Assembly: GCF_004117875.1 (NCBI RefSeq)
Contig: NZ_RAHW01000005.1
Span: forward strand, 1 to 64,000
Origin: Geomonas oryzae
Lineage (GTDB): Bacteria; Desulfobacterota; Desulfuromonadia; Geobacterales; Geobacteraceae
DNA: 64,000 nt
Reading direction: 5' to 3'
Below, one piece after another: positions 26,892-35,375 of this stretch; positions within the stretch are counted from its first letter, which is position 1; every line of letters begins with the position of its first letter. The notes under the pieces are model-generated. The model was not told the DNA's origin, ran no database searches, and worked only from the letters and a program-made list of their open reading frames with translations. A program made the translations under genes and the position numbers.

Positions 26892-27611
26892 CTATGTGAC
26901 CAGTTTGTCCCGGTCTTCGTCTTTTGGAACCCTCAGCAAGGCAAGCAACGCCTCGTGAAGTTCCTCGGTCAACTCACCAAAAGCAATTCCTATCCCCGGC
27001 AGACGCCGCTCCCCCCAAGGCTGAATGCGCACGACAACCGCCTGCGCTGCGACCATGACATCATGTCCCGGCATCAGGGTGACGCTGATCTCCTCCCCCG
27101 CCTGGTAGCGCTCCGGATGCATGGAGAGGATGAAGGCGCCCCCCCAGGAAAGGTTCAGCGTCGCGCCGCGCTCATCCCCGACCATGACCGGAACCGAGAT
27201 GTCCCGGCGCCGGTGCCGCCTGAGGGGCCTCGCGGTGAACGCCGCGCAGGTCTTCAAAAAGAAGTCCTTTAGGTTGCTGTCCTGCTTCGCGTTTCCCGGC
27301 ATGATCATCGGGATCAGCATGTTCCCCATCGACTTCACACGGAGGGTCGGGTAGAGCTCGGTCAGGGTGTGGGCGATCACTTTCTCTTCGTCCTTTGCCT
27401 TAACCATGGTCACCAGGTCGACGAGTATCCCGCTGAAACTACGGACCAGGGCATGCTCCTGGGCCTCCCTGAAAGAAGCGCAGGAAACGGCACATGACCC
27501 GTAGGCGGCCGGGTTCGCCGCCAGCGCCGCTCTCGACTGGTCATCGTAGGCGACGGCCAACACTGCGGGCGCATCATGCTCCGGTTCTTCACCCGGTGGA
27601 AAACTCGACAT
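26892..27611 (-). CDS. PilZ-domain protein
   Basis: A 239-residue cytoplasmic protein. Residues about 135-230 are a PilZ domain with the c-di-GMP binding motif RRHRRRDISVPV and the NLSWGGAFI strand (consensus D/NxSxxG). Residues 1-120 are a receiver-like or other alpha/beta domain without recognised catalytic residues. It probably binds c-di-GMP. It is the first gene of a two-gene operon with the CheX-like gene. Confidence 0.85.
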   Translation of the reverse strand: MSSFPPGEEPEHDAPAVLAVAYDDQSRAALAANPAAYGSCAVSCASFREAQEHALVRSFSGILVDLVTMVKAKDEEKVIAHTLTELYPTLRVKSMGNMLIPMIMPGNAKQDSNLKDFFLKTCAAFTARPLRRHRRRDISVPVMVGDERGATLNLSWGGAFILSMHPERYQAGEEISVTLMPGHDVMVAAQAVVVRIQPWGERRLPGIGIAFGELTEELHEALLALLRVPKDEDRDKLVT

Positions 27612-27898
27612 CGATACCTCTCTTTCCCGAATTCGTCTCGTACCACTCTCTTTTCGTCCTGCCGGGTATTTTTTTGAAGTCTTTTCTTGCAGCGGCTCTC
27701 TCGCCCCCCCCGGAGCGCCCTCCTTCCATCCCGGGTGCTTACGCGCTTCCTTTGCGAAAGAGAAAACTCATATTGCACGAACCTCAGTCTCCTGTTAATA
27801 TAACACCGATCTATTTTCGCACCGCGCGGGAAAACGGCCGGATAACCATGTGCAGGACAGGCGCCCTCCATCGGGGCGGGACATACACGAGGCGCAGC

Positions 27899-28357
27899 GT
27901 GAAAGAAACGGACAGGGTCGTGGAAGCGCCGAACGAAAACAAGAAGCCACTCGCGCTGGTCCCGCTGACCGGTGTCTACCTCCTTTCCATGCTCGTCACC
28001 CTTTCCCACCTGGGCGATCCCTTCCCCTTCATGGGACAGCTGTACGAGGGCGATGCCGCCGAGCACCTGATCTTCGCCGACAGCATCGTTTCCCTGTATC
28101 TCATCCTGGGGATACTGAAGCGGCAGCGGCTTACGCTTTGGCTGCTCATCGGCTACAACTTTCTTGCGAGTTGCAACGGCATCTCCAACCTACTGCTCCT
28201 GCCGGTGCAGCACGTGATGACCGCCACCGGGACCATGGTTCCCGACTACCACTACCGCGTCAACGCCTTCTGTGTCTTCGTCCTCTTCCTTTTCCTTAAC
28301 GTCTTTCTCTACTTCAACCGTAACCGCTTCGACAACCGATCCATCTATCTTTGGTGA
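27899..28357 (+). CDS. Hypothetical four-helix membrane protein
   Basis: A 152-residue integral membrane protein with four hydrophobic helices (about 20-40, 54-75, 78-98 and 115-140) joined by short loops; a stretch LLLPVQHVMTATGTMVPDYHYR lies between helices 3 and 4. A GTG start at 27899 is preferred because GAGG sits six bases upstream; ATG 27848 would add 17 residues without a Shine-Dalgarno. No family is recognised (DUF2569-like membrane proteins have a similar plan). Confidence 0.55.
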   Translation: MKETDRVVEAPNENKKPLALVPLTGVYLLSMLVTLSHLGDPFPFMGQLYEGDAAEHLIFADSIVSLYLILGILKRQRLTLWLLIGYNFLASCNGISNLLLLPVQHVMTATGTMVPDYHYRVNAFCVFVLFLFLNVFLYFNRNRFDNRSIYLW

Positions 28358-28560
28358 AATTGAAGTTAAAGGGGATGAAGGCCTAAAACCCGTGTCACGC
28401 AAAGCCGCAAAGGCGCAAAGACAAGCAGAAACAAAAAGATTTTGGTTTAACCCTAAAGTCTTTTATCTGTCAGGTTTTCCTTTGCGACTTTGCGTCTTTG
28501 CGTTACATTGAATTTTGACTTGGTTTTATCCCTTTTATCCCCTTCATCCCTGTTAAATGG
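28358..28560. repeat. MITE-like inverted repeat rich in GCAAAG units
   Basis: Inner arms: a run of CGCAAAG units near 28395-28421 faces CTTTGCG units at 28480-28505. Outer arms: TTAAAGGGGATGAAGG (28366) faces CCTTTTATCCCCTTCATCC (about 28532-28552). A 200-bp palindromic element of this plan, with tandem GCAAAG heptamers, resembles dispersed repeats in many genomes. No gene lies inside. Confidence 0.65.
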
Positions 28561-28682
28561 TTTTTTTTTGCTTTGATAGAGAGGGGGGGGCTATAAGCAG
28601 TAAGGCCGGCACAACGTCCCCCAAGGGGGAGCCTGGGGGATTTTCCCTTCGTCGGCGGATGAGCGATGCCGAGAACCACAAC

Positions 28683-28720
28683 AAAAAAGGGCCATGCCTC
28701 ACGGCATGGCCCTTCTCTTT
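28683..28720 (-). terminator. Terminator of the acetate transporter gene
   Basis: AAGGGCCATGCC pairs with GGCATGGCCCTT around TCAC, and the minus strand continues TTTTTT. It lies 30 bp past the satP stop. Confidence 0.88.
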
Positions 28721-28747
28721 TATTCAATTTTTAAAGAAGAGTAGGCG

Positions 28748-29374
28748 TTACGCCTTCACCTTCTCAGCCGCGAGCACCTCAGCAGGCTCGGCGTCCTTAA
28801 GCCATGCCTCGCCCACCGGCAGCTTGATGCCGGACTCGGCGTAGACGCCAACCGCCATCAGGTAGAGTGCGGAGGCTGCGCAGATGAGCAGGTCGTAAGC
28901 TGCGAAGGTCCCGGCGAGAGCGCTGCCGGTGAACTCCTTCACGTCAAGGCCGATGAAGCCCAGAAGCAGGGTGAGGAAGATGAACGCCAGCGTCGCGTGA
29001 TGCTTCATGGAGCCGATGAAGAGGATGAAGGTGAAGATGGTCCAGGCCACGAGGTAGAAACCGAGATCATTCGCGTTGAAAGCGAGCGTCGGGTAGGACT
29101 TCACCAGTTCGGGGTTCTTCCCGAAGATGATCATCAGGCAGAGCGAAATCCAGAAGGCACCGTAGCCGGTGAAGGCACAGAAACCGAAGTTGTTGTTGGT
29201 CCTGAACTCCATCAGGCCTGCGATCAGCTGCGCCGTCCCGCCGAAACAGAGCCCGAGCCAGAGCACGGGGGCGATACCGCACCAGCCGAGGTTGTGGCAT
29301 TGCAGCACGAAAGTCGTCATTCCGAAGCCGGCAAGGCCGACTACCGCGGGATTTCCCAGTTTCACATCACTCAT
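28748..29374 (-). CDS. satP: Acetate/succinate uptake transporter (SatP/YaaH family)
   Basis: A 208-residue member of the GPR1/FUN34/YaaH family with six transmembrane helices. The family motif near the N-terminus is recognisable (NPAVVGLAGFGMTTFVLQ, compare NPAPLGL), and a further conserved segment is FGGTAQLIAGLMEFRTNN. It imports acetate across the inner membrane, which fits acetate-oxidising Geobacter-type metabolism. It is monocistronic with its own terminator and a long, palindrome-bearing upstream region. Confidence 0.92.
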   Translation of the reverse strand: MSDVKLGNPAVVGLAGFGMTTFVLQCHNLGWCGIAPVLWLGLCFGGTAQLIAGLMEFRTNNNFGFCAFTGYGAFWISLCLMIIFGKNPELVKSYPTLAFNANDLGFYLVAWTIFTFILFIGSMKHHATLAFIFLTLLLGFIGLDVKEFTGSALAGTFAAYDLLICAASALYLMAVGVYAESGIKLPVGEAWLKDAEPAEVLAAEKVKA

Positions 29375-29818
29375 TTTTTCCTCCTGGTTATCATTGCGAT
29401 GTCACTTCGCTATGGATTGTGTATACGCAATTACCGTACCAGTGTCGCTGCGATGCAACCCCTGTAAATTATCCCGCAAAAACAACGGATTATCGTCAGG
29501 CATCCCTATTTAGGCCGAACCGTTATTTTTGCAGATCTGCAAAACGCTCCTCCCGCCCGGTCGACAAACACACGCAAAAAAAAACGGCAATCCCGCAACT
29601 TGCACCCATTCGCGCAATCCGGACAGTCATTTTCGCATAAATGCAAAAACACGGCATGTGCCGGAGCCGTCGCGAGCGCCTGACCGCACCGCAGTCATTC
29701 CGATAACTTCGCTCGCGACAACGCTTTTTTCAGCCACACCGCTAAAGTTTGGCCGGAAGATGCCGATTGGAGAAGTCCGGCAGCACCGGTTCCGTTCACC
29801 TTTACCCGGAGGCACGTT
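29375..29818. promoter_or_regulatory. Divergent upstream region with TTTTGCA palindromes
   Basis: Between satP and the S53 protease. It contains a perfect 18-bp palindrome TTTTGCAGATCTGCAAAA (29527-29544) and a related imperfect one, TTTTCGCATAAATGCAAAAA (29630-29649). Both could be operators for a dimeric regulator of either gene. No other feature is seen. Confidence 0.5.
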
Positions 29819-32080
29819 TTGAAAGTCGCGTTAAAGCTGTTTCCCATTTCCGTCATGCTCCTGCTCGTCATGGCAGCGGGGGCCCCGTCCTCTTCCTGGG
29901 CCGACGCCACGGCCAAGGTAAGACTCGCCGGTCACATGCCGGCTCGCAGCATCGCCAATGCCAAGAGGCTCAACCGATTACCTGCAGCAACGCAGATGAG
30001 ATTCTCTTTCACCCTTCCCCTGCGCAACCAGGCGGAGCTGAACGATCTGCTGAAGCGCATGTACGACCCGAGCGACCCGCAGTACGGTCATTATCTCACC
30101 GGACGCCAGTTCACCGATCGTTTCGCACCGAGTGCCGAGGATTACGAGGCGGTAAAGAAATACGCCAGGGAGACGGGACTCACCATAACCGGCACCCACG
30201 CCAACCGTACCGTCCTCGACGTAGCAGGTCCTGCCGCGGCAGTTGAGGCGGCCTTCGATTTGCAGATGCACCAGTACCAGGCGCAAAGCGGCCGCAACTT
30301 CATCGCCCCGGACCACGACCCGGGCGTTCCGGGTCCCATCGCCGCGTGCATAAACGGCGTCATCGGCCTGGACAGCGCCGCCAAGTGGCACACGCACAGC
30401 CTCTTCACCCGGGCCGCCGGCCTCCCCATGGCCACCCCTTACCAGATCGGGACAGGCCCCGGAGGCGGCATGACTCCCAAGGACATCGCGGCCGCCTACA
30501 ACCTCGCACCGGTAACCGCGACCGGCACCGGGCAGACCCTCGCGCTCTTCCAGTTGGACGGCTACACCCCTTCCGACATCGCCGCCTATGCGAAATACTT
30601 CGGAATTCCCGCGGTACCTCTGCAGAACGTGCTGGTAGACGGCTTCTCCGGCGCGCCGGGCTCCGGTGCGGGAGAGGTGACCCTGGACATCGAACTGCAG
30701 ATGGCGATGGCACCCGGTGCAAGCCGGATCATCGTCTACCAGGGGCCCAACAGCACCAAAGGGGTACTCGACACCTACAACCGGATCGCCACCGACAACC
30801 TCGCAAAACAGGTCAGTACCTCATGGGGGCTCAGCGAGGGGGATAGCGGCTCGGCCTTTCTGAACAGCGAAAACGCCATTTTCCAGCAGATGGCAGCCCA
30901 GGGACAGACCGTCTACGCCGCAGCCGGGGACAGCGGGGCCTACGACAACGGCTCCACCCTGAGCGTCGACGATCCGGCATCGCAGCCGTACGTCGTCGGC
31001 GTGGGAGGGACCAGGCTCTACCTCGACGGCAGCGGCGCGTACAGCCGCGAGTCCACCTGGAACGGCGGCACGGTGGCCGCCGGTGCGGGCGGCGGCGGGG
31101 TCAGCTACTTCTGGCCCATCCCGTCATGGCAGCAGAAACTTTCCAACGTCGCCTCCTCCGTAATGAGAAACGTCCCCGACGTAGCGCTAAACTCCGATCC
31201 CGGTACAGGCTACTCGATCTACTTCCAGGGACAGTGGTGGATCTACGGAGGCACGAGCTGCGCTGCGCCTCTTTGGGCGGCCTTCACCGCCAGGGTGAAC
31301 CAGCAGCGTGCCACCGGCGGGCTCGCCCCCCTTGGTTTTGCCAACCCGCCACTGTACCAGCTCGGCACCGGCTCCGGCTACGGCACGAGTTTCCACGACG
31401 TCGCCGACAGCACCACGAACCTCTACTACCCGGCCATCACCGGCTACGACAACGCCACCGGCTGGGGTTCCTTCAACGGCGCGAACCTTTTCGCGGCGCT
31501 GGCACCCGCGGGCTCCTCCACGACGACCACCACGGTGAGCGTCCCGCCCGCCCCGACCGCGCTCAAGGCCACCGCCGGCAACGGCTACGTCGCCCTCAGT
31601 TGGAGTGCCGCCGGCGGTGCGACGAGCTACAGTGTGTACCGCGGCACCGCACCCGGCCAGGAGGGAGGCACCCCGGTGAAGACCGGCCTCACCACGACCT
31701 CTTACACCGACAGCGTGACGAACGGGACCACCTATTATTACAAGGTGTCCGCCGTGAACAGTGCCGGCAGTTCGCCCCTTTCCAACGAGGCGTACGCGAC
31801 CCCGACCGCGCCGCTAGCCTTCACCAGCGGTCTGTCCGGCTCGATAGGCACGACCACCGCGCAGATCCAGTGGTACACCAACCTGCCGTCCACCTCCGTC
31901 ATCCGCTACGGCACCTCTTCCGGGAGTCTCACGAAGTCGGTCTCGAGCAGCACGCTCGTCACCTCGCACGTGCTGAAGCTCTCCTCCCTTTCCCGGAGGA
32001 CCACCTACTATTTCAACGTATCGTCCAGTGCCGGCGGCAGCACCATCACCTCCGGGCTCTACTATTTCCGGACGCAGTAG
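29819..32080 (+). CDS. Secreted S53 (kumamolisin-like) serine protease
   Basis: A 753-residue exported protease. A signal peptide (about 1-29) is followed by a pro-kumamolisin activation domain (about 45-190), an S53 catalytic domain (about 215-560) with the Glu286/Asp290 pair in GEVTLDIE and the nucleophile Ser480 in GGTSCAAP, one fibronectin type III domain (about 578-665) and a second Ig/Fn-like domain to the end. The start is TTG at 29819 with GGAGG six bases upstream. Such enzymes work at low pH outside the cell. Together with the S8 protease it points to extracellular protein use. Confidence 0.92.
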   Translation: MKVALKLFPISVMLLLVMAAGAPSSSWADATAKVRLAGHMPARSIANAKRLNRLPAATQMRFSFTLPLRNQAELNDLLKRMYDPSDPQYGHYLTGRQFTDRFAPSAEDYEAVKKYARETGLTITGTHANRTVLDVAGPAAAVEAAFDLQMHQYQAQSGRNFIAPDHDPGVPGPIAACINGVIGLDSAAKWHTHSLFTRAAGLPMATPYQIGTGPGGGMTPKDIAAAYNLAPVTATGTGQTLALFQLDGYTPSDIAAYAKYFGIPAVPLQNVLVDGFSGAPGSGAGEVTLDIELQMAMAPGASRIIVYQGPNSTKGVLDTYNRIATDNLAKQVSTSWGLSEGDSGSAFLNSENAIFQQMAAQGQTVYAAAGDSGAYDNGSTLSVDDPASQPYVVGVGGTRLYLDGSGAYSRESTWNGGTVAAGAGGGGVSYFWPIPSWQQKLSNVASSVMRNVPDVALNSDPGTGYSIYFQGQWWIYGGTSCAAPLWAAFTARVNQQRATGGLAPLGFANPPLYQLGTGSGYGTSFHDVADSTTNLYYPAITGYDNATGWGSFNGANLFAALAPAGSSTTTTTVSVPPAPTALKATAGNGYVALSWSAAGGATSYSVYRGTAPGQEGGTPVKTGLTTTSYTDSVTNGTTYYYKVSAVNSAGSSPLSNEAYATPTAPLAFTSGLSGSIGTTTAQIQWYTNLPSTSVIRYGTSSGSLTKSVSSSTLVTSHVLKLSSLSRRTTYYFNVSSSAGGSTITSGLYYFRTQ

Positions 32081-32200
32081 GGGAAGGTTTCCACAGTCCC
32101 GCCCAACACAAGATGCAACACGAGGATGAGTGCCGGTTTCCGAGCCTGGAAACCGGCGCTCCCACGCCTGCCCCGCCCAGTTTATATATCCCCGATTGCC

Positions 32201-32630
32201 CGATCTTAAACTCCAGACCGAAGTTGAGAAGACCGGACTCGATCTTAAAATCCCGAGCCCGAAGTTAACAACTTCGGGCTCGATCCTAAAATCCGGAGGC
32301 CGAAGTTAAAAACTTCGAGCCAGATCTTAAAATCCGGAGGACGAAGTTAACAACTTCGGGTCCGATCTTAAAATCCTAAGGGCGAAGTTAAGAACTTCGG
32401 GCTCGATCTTAAAATCCGGAGGCCGAAGTTAAGAACTTCGGGCCCGATCCTAAAATCCGAAGGCCGAAGTTAAGAACTTCGGGCCCGATCCTAAAATCCG
32501 GGGGCCGAAGTTAACAACTTCGAGCCCGATCCTAAAATCCGGAGGTCGAAGTTAACAACTTCGGGCCCGATCTTAAAATCCGAAGGCCGAAGTTAACAAC
32601 TTCGAGCCCGATCCTAAAATCCCGGGACCG
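32201..32630. repeat. 41-bp tandem palindromic repeat array
   Basis: Ten full units and a partial eleventh begin at 32201, 32240, then every 41 bp to 32609. Each unit reads CGATCYTAAAATCC, a short variable GC stretch, then CGAAGTT-AAN-AACTTCG, a palindrome able to form a hairpin. The first unit is degenerate and 39 bp long. The array lies between the S53 gene and a plus-strand terminator at 32712. It is not CRISPR: there are no unique spacers and the repeats adjoin. Confidence 0.95.
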
Positions 32631-32711
32631 GCATTGGCAAAGTTGGCTTCCGCGGCGATATTCGAAGGGTCTGGAGAAGAAGGAGGCTAAGGAAGGATAG
32701 ATTGTTGCGAC

Positions 32712-32753
32712 CGAAGGCCCTGATCCTGAGGATGAGGGCCTTCGGTTTTAGGA
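32712..32753 (+). terminator. Terminator downstream of the repeat array
   Basis: CCGAAGGCCCT pairs perfectly with AGGGCCTTCGG over a 13-nt loop and is followed by TTTTAGG on the plus strand. It would end transcripts coming from the S53 gene through the repeats. The minus-strand gene beginning beyond it has no T-run on its own strand here. Confidence 0.72.
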
Positions 32754-32759
32754 CCGGGA

Positions 32760-33431
32760 TCAAAGTATCCTGAGGCTGATGATGGAGGACCATTCGCTCT
32801 GGCCGCTGGGCCCTGAGCAGTATACCTTGAAATAATACAGCTGCCCGGGCTCCAGCCCGGTCAGCTCCATGTTCCGCGACTTGTGGAACGGCCCGACGGT
32901 CGACCAGGACTCCGGCAGTGAAGGATCGCCCTTGCAGATCCCGACGTAGTAGACCGCTGCCCCTCGCACCCTGTTAACGCTGATGAGGGCTACGCCCGAC
33001 TTGCCGTGCTTCGCCTTCGGGTTTTGCGGGGCAGTCACCTCGACATGGAGCGCACTCTTGGATGCCTTCACCTTCGGAGGCAGGTCCAATTCGATGATGA
33101 GAGATGGCTTGTTTTCCGTCACGGACCTATAGGCCGCCCAGTTGATCAGCATGACCGCGTGCATTTCGACGAGCGGGCGTGAGGCGTCCCGCTCCACCTT
33201 CTTGAAACGGTTGCCGCTCTCGGCCTCCTTGGTGACAGCGAGATGGCTTACCGCGAGCCCCCTGAGTACATCGAGTTGGCACAACTGTTTCGGGAGCGCG
33301 TCCTCGCCTTGAAAGTCCTTATGGCGGGCAAAGGCGTCCACGAGGTTGATGGTGAAGTTGCCCAGTTCGACGTGCGACATGTCCCGGACGTTGACATCGA
33401 CGATATCGAGTAGCGGGTGAAGGATCGACAT
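32760..33431 (-). CDS. Hypothetical protein with C-terminal fibronectin type III domain
   Basis: A 223-residue protein without a signal peptide. Residues 1-120 are unrecognised (VELGNFTINLVDAFARH); residues about 130-223 form a fibronectin type III-like domain ending LTGLEPGQLYYFKVYCSGPSGQSEWSSIISLRIL. The ATG at 33431 follows GGAGGT, a good ribosome binding site. Similar Fn3-tailed proteins are scattered in Geobacter-type genomes. The function is unknown. Confidence 0.62.
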   Translation of the reverse strand: MSILHPLLDIVDVNVRDMSHVELGNFTINLVDAFARHKDFQGEDALPKQLCQLDVLRGLAVSHLAVTKEAESGNRFKKVERDASRPLVEMHAVMLINWAAYRSVTENKPSLIIELDLPPKVKASKSALHVEVTAPQNPKAKHGKSGVALISVNRVRGAAVYYVGICKGDPSLPESWSTVGPFHKSRNMELTGLEPGQLYYFKVYCSGPSGQSEWSSIISLRIL

Positions 33432-33729
33432 GTGTTACCTCCATAGTTTGAGGGGAGCCAAGCTGCGAGTGGATCACCATGCGACCGCGCCACAATTAGG
33501 CCACACCAATAATGCCATGTCAATCCACTTCCTTAACAGGGCCATGGGATCGACCGATGCAGGCACCTACGATGGAGCATGACGAGACTCCGCCCCCCCC
33601 AGTCCCCCTTGCGTTTCATGCCGGCAGAAGGAAATGACCGGCAGCCGGCTTCAGTCCTTCAGCTTGACTCATCCCACCATAAAGGGTACAAAAGGTAGCG
33701 TTTTAATCCCAGGAAGCAGAGGCTGAAAG

Positions 33730-34983
33730 TTGGCATCCAGAAAATATAAGAAAGTTGCAAAAGACATCCCTATCGTCGCGGAGGAAGAAACGGTTTACCG
33801 CCAAAGGATCGGGGGCCTGCTCCCTGAACCGCCTTGTAAGCCTAAGTTGATCGACCTGTTTGCCGGTGCAGGTGGAATGACTCTGGGGTTCACGAAGCTG
33901 GCAGGCCACAGTTTCGAGCCCGTTTGGGCCAACGACTTCAACGATTACGCCGCCAAAACGTACAACGCCAACTTCGGCGGTCACTGTGTCGTCGGTGATA
34001 TTGTGGACATTCTGAGCGATCCGAAGACCGTCGTCCCGCAAGCCGACGTAGTCATCGGCGGCCCCCCCTGCCAGGGGTTCAGCCTGCTCAACAAATTCCG
34101 CGACGGTGACGTGAGAAAGCAATTGTGGCGGCCGTACATGGAAGTGGTCGAGAGGTCGGGTGCATCCGTCTTCGTCATGGAGAACGTGCCCCAGCTTCTC
34201 GATTCCTTCGAACACGGCGAGATAGTCGAAATCGCCCGGGCTATGGGATTCCAAGTGCGGTGGGCGAAGCTGTGCGCTGCCGACTACGGCGCGCCGCAGG
34301 TCAGATGGCGCGCCTTCATCGTCGGCTGCAAGTTTGCCGACCCCGCTGCCGTATTTCCTCCCAAGAAGACTCATTTCAATCCGAACAACGGGCACCGCAA
34401 AGCGTTCTCCGAAGAGTTCGACGCCTATATAAGCGATGCAGCTCCCTGGCGCACGGTCCGCGATGCGATAGGCGATCTCCCCGCGCCTGAAGGAGTCGAG
34501 GTGCGTGACGTCCCCGCTCCGCTCGACATCCACTTCGGCCGCACCCCCACGGCACTGAGCATCGAGAGGTACAAAGCGATCCCCGAAGAGGGAATGAACA
34601 GATTCGACCTGCAGAAGAGGGCGCCGCACCTGACTCCTGCCTGCTGGGTGCGCAAGACCTCGGGAGGGACCGACCTGTTCGGGCGGCTGTGGTGGGACCG
34701 TCCCTCCGTCACGATCCGGACCGAGTTTTTCAAGCCCGAAAAGGGACGCTACCTGCATCCCGTGCAGCACCGTCCAATCACTCACCGGGAGGCCGCGAGG
34801 CTGCAGTCCTTCCCCGATGACTTCCGGTTCCTTGGGACCAAGACGGAGATAGCAAGGCAGATCGGCAATGCCGTCCCCCCCCGCTTGGCAGCAAGGATCG
34901 CGGATTCGGTCTACACCCTGATCATCTCGAAAGGCGCGAGCGAATGTCCGACGTCTTCAACAAGGAAAAACGAAGCTGGATAA
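33730..34983 (+). CDS. DNA (cytosine-5-)-methyltransferase, type II RM
   Basis: A 417-residue Dcm/HhaI-type methyltransferase. Motif I is LIDLFAGAGGMTLGF (about 37-51), motif IV is GGPPCQGFS with catalytic Cys114, motif VI is MENV, and motif X is QIGNAVPPRLAARI near the C-terminus. The target-recognition region is about 220-330. The start is TTG at 33730, with GAGG upstream. It overlaps the next gene (vsr) by 40 bp. It modifies DNA at an unknown C-containing site and protects it from the HNH nuclease of the same cluster. Confidence 0.93.
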   Translation: MASRKYKKVAKDIPIVAEEETVYRQRIGGLLPEPPCKPKLIDLFAGAGGMTLGFTKLAGHSFEPVWANDFNDYAAKTYNANFGGHCVVGDIVDILSDPKTVVPQADVVIGGPPCQGFSLLNKFRDGDVRKQLWRPYMEVVERSGASVFVMENVPQLLDSFEHGEIVEIARAMGFQVRWAKLCAADYGAPQVRWRAFIVGCKFADPAAVFPPKKTHFNPNNGHRKAFSEEFDAYISDAAPWRTVRDAIGDLPAPEGVEVRDVPAPLDIHFGRTPTALSIERYKAIPEEGMNRFDLQKRAPHLTPACWVRKTSGGTDLFGRLWWDRPSVTIRTEFFKPEKGRYLHPVQHRPITHREAARLQSFPDDFRFLGTKTEIARQIGNAVPPRLAARIADSVYTLIISKGASECPTSSTRKNEAG

Positions 34984-35375
34984 TGTCCCGAATCCGGGGA
35001 GGCAACACAAAACCCGAGATAACGGTCCGAAAGCTCCTTCACGGCATGGGCTTTCGTTTCAGGCTTCACGTCAAAACTCTTCCAGGTAAGCCGGACATCG
35101 TCTTGCCGCGGTATCGGAAGGTGATACTCGTGCACGGTTGTTTTTGGCACGGCCATCAAGACTGCCCAAGGTCGAAGAGGCCCGCTACCAACGCCGAGTT
35201 CTGGAATGACAAAATAACGGCAAACATGGAGCGCGACCGGCGCAACAAATCGGCTCTTGAAGACGCAGGTTGGCAGGTGCTCGAACTTTGGACCTGCGAG
35301 TTGAAGGATACGGAGAGGCTCTCGGAAAGGCTGAAGTGTTTTTTATTGAGTGATGGTTTTACCGGAGGGGCTTGA
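34944..35375 (+). CDS. vsr: Very short patch repair endonuclease Vsr
   Basis: A 143-residue Vsr mismatch endonuclease. The N-terminus MSDVFNKEKRSWIMSRIRGGNTKPE and the segments GKPDIVLPRYRKVILVHGCFWHGHQDCP are typical; the latter holds the catalytic Asp and zinc-site His/Cys residues. It corrects T:G mismatches left by deamination of 5-methylcytosine. It overlaps the methyltransferase gene by 40 bp and abuts the HNH gene, so the three form one operon. Confidence 0.93.
   Translation: MSDVFNKEKRSWIMSRIRGGNTKPEITVRKLLHGMGFRFRLHVKTLPGKPDIVLPRYRKVILVHGCFWHGHQDCPRSKRPATNAEFWNDKITANMERDRRNKSALEDAGWQVLELWTCELKDTERLSERLKCFLLSDGFTGGA

Noticed and set aside
32201-32630. CRISPR array
   Set aside because: Units adjoin without unique spacers, the repeat itself is palindromic along its length, and no cas genes are near.
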